NCBI RefSeq assembly: GCF_051132615.1
Contig: NZ_CP152375.1
Span: forward strand, 2,852,001-2,916,000
Length of the DNA: 64,000 nt
Origin: G051132615 sp051132615
GTDB taxonomy: Bacteria > Pseudomonadota > Gammaproteobacteria > Burkholderiales > Neisseriaceae
Direction: 5' to 3'
Shown: one piece after another, positions 36,816-44,851 of the stretch
How the letters are laid out: each line of letters begins with the position of its first letter
Numbering within the stretch: the stretch's first letter is position 1
The notes under the pieces: model-generated
Databases searched by the model: none
Told to the model about the DNA's origin: nothing
The model's input: the letters and a program-made list of their open reading frames with translations, nothing else
Program-made: the position numbers and the translations under genes

Positions 36816-38300
36816 ATGATTGCTGATAAAGATTTAATTTCCATTCAACATGCTAGAATTCTGGCAGAGAATGCCCTTGAAGCACAGAAAAAATTAGCAA
36901 CATTCACTCAAGCGCAACTTGATGAAATTATTGATTGTGTGGTTCTTGAGCTAAAAAAGCATGCTCAATCTTTTGCGACTATGTCTTATGAAGAAACCGA
37001 TTTTGGTCGTTGGCAAGATAAATGGTTTAAAAACCATTTTGTTTGTACCCGCGTGTATGAACAAATAAAAGAAATGAATTGTGTTGGTGTACTTCATGAA
37101 GACAAAGAAAATGGCATCGTTAATATTGGTGTACCAGTCGGTGTCATTATTGCATTATGTCCTGTTACAAGTCCCATCTCAACAACCATATATAAAACAC
37201 TTATTGCTTTAAAATCGGGAAATGCCATTATTTTTTCCCCACATCCTCATGCCATAAAAAGTATGAGTCATGTTTTGGATATTGTGATTCGTGTGGCGCA
37301 AGAGCATGGCCTACCTGAAGGCAGTATCTCTTATTTAGACACAGTAACAAAAAGTGGTACGTTAGAATTAATGAATCATCCCGCTTGTTCATTGGTTTTA
37401 ATGACAGGCGTGCCAGGTATGTTTCAAGCTGCTCGTTGTACTGGAAAACCCATTATTTATGGTGGAACAGGAAATGGCCCTGCATTCATTGAACGCACAG
37501 CTAATATTGAGCAAGCAGCGAAAGATATTATTCGCAGCAAAACATTTGATTATGGTATTGCATCGTCTGCTGAGCAATCTATTGTTGTTGATGAATGTAT
37601 TGCACAAAAAACCAAGTCTGCTTTGCAAGAAAATGGCGCCTATTTCATGTCTGAAGCTGAGTCTCTTAAATTGACAGAGCTTTTTTATTACGCAGATGGT
37701 CGACGTAAAAAAGACATGATTGGCAAATCGGCTGAGTTTTTAGCACGCAGAGCAGGCTTTTATGTCCCAGATAATACAGTTTTATTGGTTGCCGAACGCT
37801 CTTACGTTTCTGACTCGGATATGTATGCAAAAGAAATCCTTGCGCCAGTTATGGCTTTTTACGTTGAAGATGATTGGTTACATGCTTGTGAAAAATGTAT
37901 CGAGTTGCTGCTCAATGAACGAAATGCACATACATTGGTGATTCACTCTCATAATGAAGAGGTTGTTTATCAGTTTGCCATGAAAAAGCCTGTTGGTCGG
38001 TTGCTTGTGAATACACCTGCTGCATTTGGTGGAATGGGTGCAACAACGAATCTTTTCCCTGCTATGACATTAGGCAGTGGAAGTGCAGGTTATGGTGTGA
38101 CATCTGATAACGTGTCTCCTTTAAATCTTGTTTATATGCGTAAAGTTGGATATGGCATAAGACAAATCAGTACATTAGAACAGGATAATATTTGTCAAAG
38201 TAACCCTGTTCTTGAAGAAAATAATATAGACGCAACACAAAGACTGCAACAGATATTATTAAATGTAATTAATGTATTAAATAAAACGCCAAATCCCTAA
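36816..38300 (+). CDS. Acylating aldehyde dehydrogenase of the choline microcompartment locus
   Basis: 494 residues from ATG 36816 (GAGGG upstream). It belongs to the CoA-acylating aldehyde dehydrogenases found beside glycyl-radical lyases (PduP/EutE/AdhE relatives), with GNGPAFIERTANIEQAAKD and the active-site stretch KTFDYGIASSAEQS. Its expected job is to oxidise acetaldehyde from choline cleavage to acetyl-CoA. In AdhE-type enzymes the aligned active-site sequence is NGMICASEQ; here the Cys position appears to be Ser250. The C-terminal tail (DATQRLQQILLNVINVL) is an isolated amphipathic helix, as in encapsulation peptides. Near the end, GGMGATTNLFPAMTLGSGS matches the family. Confidence 0.85.
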   Translation: MIADKDLISIQHARILAENALEAQKKLATFTQAQLDEIIDCVVLELKKHAQSFATMSYEETDFGRWQDKWFKNHFVCTRVYEQIKEMNCVGVLHEDKENGIVNIGVPVGVIIALCPVTSPISTTIYKTLIALKSGNAIIFSPHPHAIKSMSHVLDIVIRVAQEHGLPEGSISYLDTVTKSGTLELMNHPACSLVLMTGVPGMFQAARCTGKPIIYGGTGNGPAFIERTANIEQAAKDIIRSKTFDYGIASSAEQSIVVDECIAQKTKSALQENGAYFMSEAESLKLTELFYYADGRRKKDMIGKSAEFLARRAGFYVPDNTVLLVAERSYVSDSDMYAKEILAPVMAFYVEDDWLHACEKCIELLLNERNAHTLVIHSHNEEVVYQFAMKKPVGRLLVNTPAAFGGMGATTNLFPAMTLGSGSAGYGVTSDNVSPLNLVYMRKVGYGIRQISTLEQDNICQSNPVLEENNIDATQRLQQILLNVINVLNKTPNP

Positions 38301-38341
38301 AAGAAATGGTGCGATGATTAACAATATAGGGAGGTAATAAA

Positions 38342-40945
38342 GTGGATCTTCAAAACTTTTCGAGTAAATTTGCTACGGTAATTGGTAATTTAGCGCAAGA
38401 GGATCTGAGTGATTTTCCGAGTAAATTTGCACAGGCGACTAAAGACTTATCGTCCGAAGAACGTGCAATGGTTAAATCTTTTTTTGAAAAATTACATGCA
38501 GAAATTGGACGAAGCCAATCTGGTGCGAGTAATAATACCTATACCAGTTGTAATGAAACAGCCATTCCAGATGGTCCAACTGATCGACATATTAAATTAA
38601 AAGAAAATTTTTTACGTCAAGTGCCGACTATCACGACGCATCGTGCTCGTGCAATCACGAAAATGGCACGTGAAAATCCAGGTATGCCTAAAGCAATTTT
38701 ACGTGGTAAAGCCTTCCGTTATAGTTGTGAAACAGCACCATTACTTATTCAAGATCATGAATTGATTGTAGGCGCCCCAAATGGCGCGCCACGAGCAGGT
38801 TCTTTTTCTCCAGATATTTCTTGGCGTTGGTTGCGTGATGAAATTGATACCATCAGTACAAGACCTCAAGATCCTTTTCATATTTCTGAAGAAGATAAAA
38901 AGATTATGCGTGAAGAGCTTTTCCCTTTCTGGGAAGGTCAATCTATTGATGAAATTTGTGAAGGGCAATTCCGTGATGCTGGGTTATGGGAGCTTTCAGG
39001 TGAGTCTTTTGTTTCTGACTGTTCTTACCATGCGTTAAATGGCGGTGGAGACTCTAACCCAGGTTATGATGTTATTTTAATGAAAAAAGGCATGTTGGAT
39101 ATCCAACGTGAGGCGCAAGAACATCTAGACAAATTAGATTATGCTAATCCAGATGATATTGAGAAAATTTATTTTTATAAATCTCTGATTGATACAGCCG
39201 AAGGCGTGATGATCTATGCACGCAGAATCTCTCAACATGCAGCACAGTTAGCTGCAAAGGAAACCAATCCTAAACGTAAAGCAGAGCTTTTAAAAATTGC
39301 TGAAGTCAATGCAAAAGTGCCTGCTCATAAACCAGAGACATTCTGGGAAGCTATTCAGGCTGTATGGACGGTTGAATCGTTATTGGTCGTTGAAGAAAAC
39401 CAAACAGGTATGTCTATTGGGCGTGTTGACCAATATATGTATCCTTTATTTAAAGCGGATATCGAATCTGGCCGTATGACTGAATATGAGGCATTTGATT
39501 TGGCTGGTTGTATGCTGATTAAAATGTCTGAAATGATGTGGATCACCAGTGAAGGTAGCTCTAAATTCTTTGCAGGCTATCAGCCTTTTGTGAATATGTG
39601 TGTAGGTGGTGTGACTCGTGAAGGTAGAGATGCGACCAATGATTTGACTTATTTGTTGATGGATGCTGTTCGCCATGTAAAAATTTATCAACCCTCACTA
39701 GCTGCACGTGTCCATAATCGATCGCCTCATCAGTATTTGAAAAAAATTGTAGATGTGATTCGTGCTGGTATGGGGTTTCCTGCCGTACACTTTGATGACA
39801 CTCATATTAAAATGATGTTGGCTAAAGGTGTATCAATGGAAGATGCACGTGATTACTGTTTGATGGGGTGTGTAGAACCGCAAAAATCAGGTCGTCTATA
39901 TCAATGGACTTCTACTGCTTATACACAATGGCCTATTTGTATTGAGCTTGTTTTAAACCATGGCGTACCACTTTGGTATGGCAAAAAAGTGTGCCCTGAT
40001 ATGGGGGACTTGAGCAGCTTTGATACGTATGAAAAATTCGAACAAGCTGTGCATGAGCAAATTAAATACATCACCAAATGGTCAAGTGTTGCCACTGTAA
40101 TTACTCAACGTGTACATAGAGAACTTGCGCCTAAACCTCTAATGTCTATGATGTATGAAGGTTGTATGGAGTCTGGTCGAGATGTATCTGCTGGTGGCGC
40201 AATGTACAATTTTGGCCCTGGTGTTGTTTGGAGTGGGTTGGCCACCTATGCTGACTCAATGGCTGCAATCAAAAAGCTTGTTTATGATGATAAAAAATAT
40301 ACTTTAGCGCAATTGAATGAGGCTTTAAAGGCTGACTTTGTTGGTTATGAACAAGTTAAAGTTGACTGTTTGGCTGCACCTAAATATGGTAATGATGATG
40401 ATTACGCGGATTTAATTGCTTCTGATTTGATTCATTTTACTGAAGCAGAGCATCGTCAATACAAAACACTATATTCTGTGCTTAGCCATGGCACGCTGTC
40501 TATTTCCAATAATACACCTTTGGGACAATTGCTTGGTGCATCTGCAAATGGTCGAAAAGCTTGGTTGCCATTATCTGATGGTATTAGTCCAACACAAGGT
40601 GCCGATTATAAAGGACCAACAGCCATTATTAAGAGTGTGTCAAAAATGTCGAATGACACAATGAATATTGGTATGGTACATAACTTTAAATTGGTTTCGG
40701 GGCTTCTTGATACACCAGAAGGTGAAAACGGTATTATTACTTTGCTTCGTTCAGCCAGTATTATGGGCAATGGTGAGATGCAGTTTAATTATCTTGATAA
40801 TGATGTTTTATTGGATGCGCAAAAAAATCCAGAAAATTACCGAGACCTTGTTGTTCGTGTTGCAGGATATAGTGCATTTTTCATTGAGTTATGTAAAGAC
40901 GTTCAGGATGAAATCATCAGTAGAACTGTACTACACAACCTGTAG
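38342..40945 (+). CDS. cutC: Choline trimethylamine-lyase (glycyl radical enzyme)
   Basis: 867 residues from GTG 38342 (GGGAGG upstream). It cleaves choline to trimethylamine and acetaldehyde anaerobically. The thiyl Cys510 and Glu512 (MGCVEPQ), Asp237 (GGGDSNPGYD) and the glycyl radical Gly842 (RVAGYSAFF) sit at a constant offset of 21 from the residues Cys489, Glu491, Asp216 and Gly821 that I recall for Desulfovibrio alaskensis CutC. The Cys-x-Glu pair separates choline lyases from glycerol/diol dehydratases of the same family, so the assignment is strong. The ~36-residue N-terminal extension repeats a motif (NFSSKFA, DFPSKFA) and may target the enzyme to a shell. It needs CutD, the next gene, for activation. 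Confidence 0.95.
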   Translation: MDLQNFSSKFATVIGNLAQEDLSDFPSKFAQATKDLSSEERAMVKSFFEKLHAEIGRSQSGASNNTYTSCNETAIPDGPTDRHIKLKENFLRQVPTITTHRARAITKMARENPGMPKAILRGKAFRYSCETAPLLIQDHELIVGAPNGAPRAGSFSPDISWRWLRDEIDTISTRPQDPFHISEEDKKIMREELFPFWEGQSIDEICEGQFRDAGLWELSGESFVSDCSYHALNGGGDSNPGYDVILMKKGMLDIQREAQEHLDKLDYANPDDIEKIYFYKSLIDTAEGVMIYARRISQHAAQLAAKETNPKRKAELLKIAEVNAKVPAHKPETFWEAIQAVWTVESLLVVEENQTGMSIGRVDQYMYPLFKADIESGRMTEYEAFDLAGCMLIKMSEMMWITSEGSSKFFAGYQPFVNMCVGGVTREGRDATNDLTYLLMDAVRHVKIYQPSLAARVHNRSPHQYLKKIVDVIRAGMGFPAVHFDDTHIKMMLAKGVSMEDARDYCLMGCVEPQKSGRLYQWTSTAYTQWPICIELVLNHGVPLWYGKKVCPDMGDLSSFDTYEKFEQAVHEQIKYITKWSSVATVITQRVHRELAPKPLMSMMYEGCMESGRDVSAGGAMYNFGPGVVWSGLATYADSMAAIKKLVYDDKKYTLAQLNEALKADFVGYEQVKVDCLAAPKYGNDDDYADLIASDLIHFTEAEHRQYKTLYSVLSHGTLSISNNTPLGQLLGASANGRKAWLPLSDGISPTQGADYKGPTAIIKSVSKMSNDTMNIGMVHNFKLVSGLLDTPEGENGIITLLRSASIMGNGEMQFNYLDNDVLLDAQKNPENYRDLVVRVAGYSAFFIELCKDVQDEIISRTVLHNL

Positions 40946-40985
40946 TTTACTATAGCTTATAAAAAAATAACGGAGAACAAGTATA

Positions 40986-41912
40986 GTGGAAAGAAAAGCA
41001 CTGATTTTTAATGTACAAAAGTACAGTATTTATGATGGCCCAGGGGTACGAACTTTGGTGTTTTTCAAAGGCTGTCCTTTACGTTGTCGTTGGTGCTCGA
41101 ATCCAGAGAGCCAAAATAGGCAATATCAGGTTATGCTTAAAAAAAATCTGTGTAAAAACCACGGTACTTGTATCCCCGTTTGTCCTGTAGAAATTCACTC
41201 AATGTCACCTGAAGGGATTCATTTAGTTTCACAACAGATTGATTGCCTTGGTTGTAGACGTTGTGAAGAAGTTTGCCCAGAAAGGGCTTTGGCCATTGTT
41301 GGGGAATTAAAAACCATTTCTGAGTTAATGCAGGTGATTGAAGAAGATAGACTTTTCTATGAAAATTCTGGTGGTGGCGTTACTTTAGGGGGAGGTGAAG
41401 TCTTATCTCAGCCTGAGGCAGCCATTAACCTTCTTATGGCTTGTAAACAAAGTGGTTTTCATACGGCAATAGAAACATGTGGATATGCTTTACCTGAAAC
41501 AATTATGAAGGTTGCTGAATTTACAGATCTATTTTTGTATGATATTAAACATATGGATTCTTCACGTCATTATGAAGCCACAGGCGTACATAATGAGCGG
41601 ATTTTAAACAATTTAAAATGGCTTCTTGACAATAAATACAATGTTAAAGTACGCGTTCCCCTTTTAAAAGGGGTCAATGATGGCGAAGACAATATCCATC
41701 AAATGGCTCAGTTTCTTAAACCTTATGAACATCATAAGAACTTTCAAGGGATTGATATCCTCCCGTATCATAAATTAGGGGTAAATAAATATTACCAACT
41801 GGATAGAGAATATCCCGTTACGGGAGACCCTTCATTAAGTTCAGCAGATATAGAAGTGGTTAAAAACATCCTGACCCAATATGATCTTAATGTTACGGTG
41901 ATTCATCATTGA
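40986..41912 (+). CDS. cutD: Glycyl radical enzyme activase for choline lyase
   Basis: 308 residues from GTG 40986 (GGAG upstream). It opens with the radical SAM activase sequence YDGPGVRTLVFFKGCP and the cluster motif Cys30-x3-Cys34-x2-Cys37. A ferredoxin-like insert with two more clusters follows (CKNHGTCIPVCPVE and CLGCRRCEEVCPE). SAM-binding GGGEV and later strands are present. It uses SAM and an electron to install the glycyl radical on CutC Gly842 and is oxygen-sensitive. It follows cutC by 40 bases. Confidence 0.94.
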   Translation: MERKALIFNVQKYSIYDGPGVRTLVFFKGCPLRCRWCSNPESQNRQYQVMLKKNLCKNHGTCIPVCPVEIHSMSPEGIHLVSQQIDCLGCRRCEEVCPERALAIVGELKTISELMQVIEEDRLFYENSGGGVTLGGGEVLSQPEAAINLLMACKQSGFHTAIETCGYALPETIMKVAEFTDLFLYDIKHMDSSRHYEATGVHNERILNNLKWLLDNKYNVKVRVPLLKGVNDGEDNIHQMAQFLKPYEHHKNFQGIDILPYHKLGVNKYYQLDREYPVTGDPSLSSADIEVVKNILTQYDLNVTVIHH

Positions 41913-42039
41913 TAGACTGGGTATTTATTGTTTAATAGAAAATGTGTCCAGTGGATTGTTTGTAAAGTTTTGTCATAAACATTGTTTTTTGATTAATGTA
42001 GATCATTGTGTTTGGTTTATATGAGAGGATGGTCTTTTT

Positions 42040-42708
42040 ATGCATAAAAATCCTGTGCTTCTTGGACGTAACGCATGTGGCTGTGGCTATAATGTTGGTT
42101 CTATGATGCCTGAAAAACCAGTCCTTCTAGAAAATATCATTAAAATTGAATGGTCCATGTTTGTCAATGTTAAGGATGCAGGTGGTATCAGTCATTGTCA
42201 GCAAGATCCACAAACATTTTGTCTGATGCGTGTGACTCAGGCCAGTATTTGGGAAGACGATACATTAGCAAGTTATCTGACTGATTTGCAAAATGCTTGT
42301 ATGCTCGGTATTAATTTAATGACTGAAAAATACGCACGTATGATGCAAAGTACCCATCCTCTAGAGTATGAACAAATAAAACATGAACTGCCTCCCTTAA
42401 ATGCTCAGTCAATTACAACTGTTAATCAAATTATTGAGCATTTTGAAAAGTGGGATGATGAAATTGTTAAACGTTACCCTAAGTTACGTCATTTAGGACG
42501 TAAACAACAGGATTATAGTGGTAATACATCAACTGTTACGTATTTAAAGGGAGAGTTATTAACTTATTCTGCTGTAACATTAGCCTTATGTTTACGTGAT
42601 GTACAAAATGCACATCGTCATCAAATCAACTTAGCAGAAAAAATATTGGAAAGTACAGCTAAATTTTATGGCTATACTTCACTGGAAAATTTAGAACATC
42701 AGCTTTAA
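42040..42708 (+). CDS. DUF4125-family protein in the choline locus
   Basis: 222 residues. EWSMFVNVKDAGG, CQQDPQTFCLMRVTQASIW and SYLTDLQNA match the DUF4125 family. The N terminus carries a Cys/Gly stretch (GRNACGCGYNVG). The rest is mostly helical and cytoplasmic. DUF4125 domains are known to neighbour or fuse with DUF4037, which the next gene encodes, so the two probably act together. Biochemical function is unknown. Ribosome site GAGAGGA; 127 bases after cutD. Confidence 0.75.
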   Translation: MHKNPVLLGRNACGCGYNVGSMMPEKPVLLENIIKIEWSMFVNVKDAGGISHCQQDPQTFCLMRVTQASIWEDDTLASYLTDLQNACMLGINLMTEKYARMMQSTHPLEYEQIKHELPPLNAQSITTVNQIIEHFEKWDDEIVKRYPKLRHLGRKQQDYSGNTSTVTYLKGELLTYSAVTLALCLRDVQNAHRHQINLAEKILESTAKFYGYTSLENLEHQL

Positions 42709-42783
42709 CCTGATCTATTTATTTAAAGAGCTATAGTTAAAACAGCCATCAAAAATTCGGTCATTTATAAAGTAGGAAATACC

Positions 42784-44583
42784 ATGCGTCATCAATTAGA
42801 GTGCTTACGAGAACAAATTGTTCAGTTACATGGTAACTATACAAAAATATTACCGTTAACCATGCAAATGGTGTCTGTTGCTAAAAATAGTTTTGGTGTA
42901 CAAAGCATAGAACATGCTGTGGCCTTAAATGATTTAGGTGGTGTTTATCGTCATCTTGGTCAATATTTCGAAGCACAAAACGTTTTTCAAAAAGCACTTG
43001 ATATCTTAGAAAGCATTGTTGGTATAAATAACCCAAATTATGCAACAACACTTAATAATATGGCCGGTTTATTACGTTTGATGAAGCAGTATGAACAATC
43101 AGAAAAACTATTTTTAGCCGTAATTGATATTTACCAAAGCACATTGGGTGAAGAACACTTTTTAACTTTAAGTGCTTTAAATAATCTGGGGCTTCTTTAT
43201 CAAGATATGCAAAAATATCATGAAGCCAAGCAGCTACATGAAAAGTGCTTAAAATTACTGGAACATCAAACAGAACATCCAATTGCATACAGCACAACAT
43301 TAAATAATCTGGCCAATTTATATGAAAAACTAGATGATCTGGATCAGGCAAGTGTTTTAATGGAGTCAGTTGTTGCGCGTTATAAGCAAAACCTAGGTAT
43401 TGAACACCCATTGTATGCAAATGCGTTGAATAACCACGCTGCATTGTGTTTTAAAAAAGGTGACTTATTTCAGGCTCGCTCGTTATTTAAGCAGGCAAAA
43501 GACATAAACCAAAAAATGTTTGGGGTTGATAGTGAAGTATATAAGGTTTCACTTAATAATTTAAGTATTATTGACCAACGTTTGAATCAGTCTCAAGCAT
43601 CAACACCTGCTTCTAATCAAAATGATTCATCAAATAGTTTAACCCATGGTTATGGTATGCAATTGTGTCAGAACTATTTTGAGAAGCTGTGTTTTCCTGT
43701 TTTATCTCAGGCGTTTCCTGAGCAAATAAATAAAATGGCCATTGGTTTGGTTGGAGAAGGATCAGAATGTTATGGTTTTGATGATGAACTATCTCAGGAT
43801 CATGATTTCGGCCCTCGTGTCATGGTTTGGTTAACACAAGAGGACTACAATCAATTCGGACAAAAGTTACAACATATATTGAATTGTTTACCTAAGAGTT
43901 TTGATCATGCAAATGAGATTAGAGCCAGTTCGTGGGGAAGTACCCAAAAACAGGTTTTTTCTATTGAAGAGTTTTACGCAAAATTTACAGGGTTGTACCA
44001 TTTACCAGAAAGCATTGCTGAATGGGAAGCTATTCCAGAACATCATTTATCCGTTGCAACAAACGGTAAAGTGTTTTTTGATCCTTTAGGACAGTTTACT
44101 CATTACAGAAACAGCTTATTGAGTTTTTATCCAGAAGATGTTCGACTTAAAAAAATGGCCGCTCGTTGCATGAAAATAGCACAAGCAGGACAATATAATT
44201 TTGCACGCAGCTTAAAGAGAGAAGAGTACGTTGCTGCTAGTTTTGCGGGTGCAGAATTTATGGATGCTGGAATATCCATGATATTTTTGTTGAACCGACG
44301 TTATCAACCATTTTATAAATGGATGCATAGAGCACTAAAAGATTTACCTATTCTTGGTTCTTTTTCTTATCAATTGTTTCATGATTTTGTTCATGTTCCT
44401 TTGGAAAAACGAGTAGAGTTAATTGAACAATTTAGTGCTAAAGTCATAGAACAATTGATTCAAAATCGTTTAACAGATTCAAGCAGTGATTTTTTATTGG
44501 AGCATGGCTCAAGTATTATGCAGCGAATTCAAGATCATCAGCTTAAAAACGCCAATCCGTGGGTGGATAAAGCAATTCAATAA
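42784..44583 (+). CDS. TPR repeat protein with C-terminal DUF4037 (nucleotidyltransferase-like)
   Basis: 599 residues. Residues ~20-270 are six or so 42-residue tetratricopeptide repeats of the kinesin-light-chain type (YATTLNNMAGLLRLMKQYEQ, LSALNNLGLLYQDMQKYHEA). Residues ~290-590 match DUF4037, a member of the nucleotidyltransferase fold; GLVGEGSECYGFDDELSQDH contains the GS and Asp residues expected for metal and nucleotide binding. It may adenylylate or otherwise nucleotidylate a partner caught by the TPR. The preceding DUF4125 gene and the choline lyase genes suggest a link to that pathway, but it could be an independent two-gene unit. Confidence 0.8.
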   Translation: MRHQLECLREQIVQLHGNYTKILPLTMQMVSVAKNSFGVQSIEHAVALNDLGGVYRHLGQYFEAQNVFQKALDILESIVGINNPNYATTLNNMAGLLRLMKQYEQSEKLFLAVIDIYQSTLGEEHFLTLSALNNLGLLYQDMQKYHEAKQLHEKCLKLLEHQTEHPIAYSTTLNNLANLYEKLDDLDQASVLMESVVARYKQNLGIEHPLYANALNNHAALCFKKGDLFQARSLFKQAKDINQKMFGVDSEVYKVSLNNLSIIDQRLNQSQASTPASNQNDSSNSLTHGYGMQLCQNYFEKLCFPVLSQAFPEQINKMAIGLVGEGSECYGFDDELSQDHDFGPRVMVWLTQEDYNQFGQKLQHILNCLPKSFDHANEIRASSWGSTQKQVFSIEEFYAKFTGLYHLPESIAEWEAIPEHHLSVATNGKVFFDPLGQFTHYRNSLLSFYPEDVRLKKMAARCMKIAQAGQYNFARSLKREEYVAASFAGAEFMDAGISMIFLLNRRYQPFYKWMHRALKDLPILGSFSYQLFHDFVHVPLEKRVELIEQFSAKVIEQLIQNRLTDSSSDFLLEHGSSIMQRIQDHQLKNANPWVDKAIQ

Positions 44584-44851
44584 AATATTGATTGTTTCTT
44601 AATCGGTAGTCCTCATTGTTTTTTCTAACAGATGATTAATTTTTACATCTGGCCATATCTTTATTTTCTATACTAATAAATAGTCAAAGTAGGCATAACT
44701 GTTTATTTCAACAATAAAATTGATTCAAATTGAATTGGAAAAAGTTTAAGACATAAAGATGAGCGTAATCAAACAATAAATCATTTATTGATTGTATATT
44801 GTGTTTTCGAGATTGTCATAAAATAAAATCAACTATGATAGGGGGTGTGCT

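Noticed and set aside
41990..42006. FNR-like sequence TTGAT...GATCA upstream of the DUF4125 gene
   Set aside because: The half-sites are not at the spacing FNR requires and the second half is incomplete.
43052..43444. 130-codon minus-strand ORF in the TPR region
   Set aside because: Antisense shadow of the periodic TPR codons.
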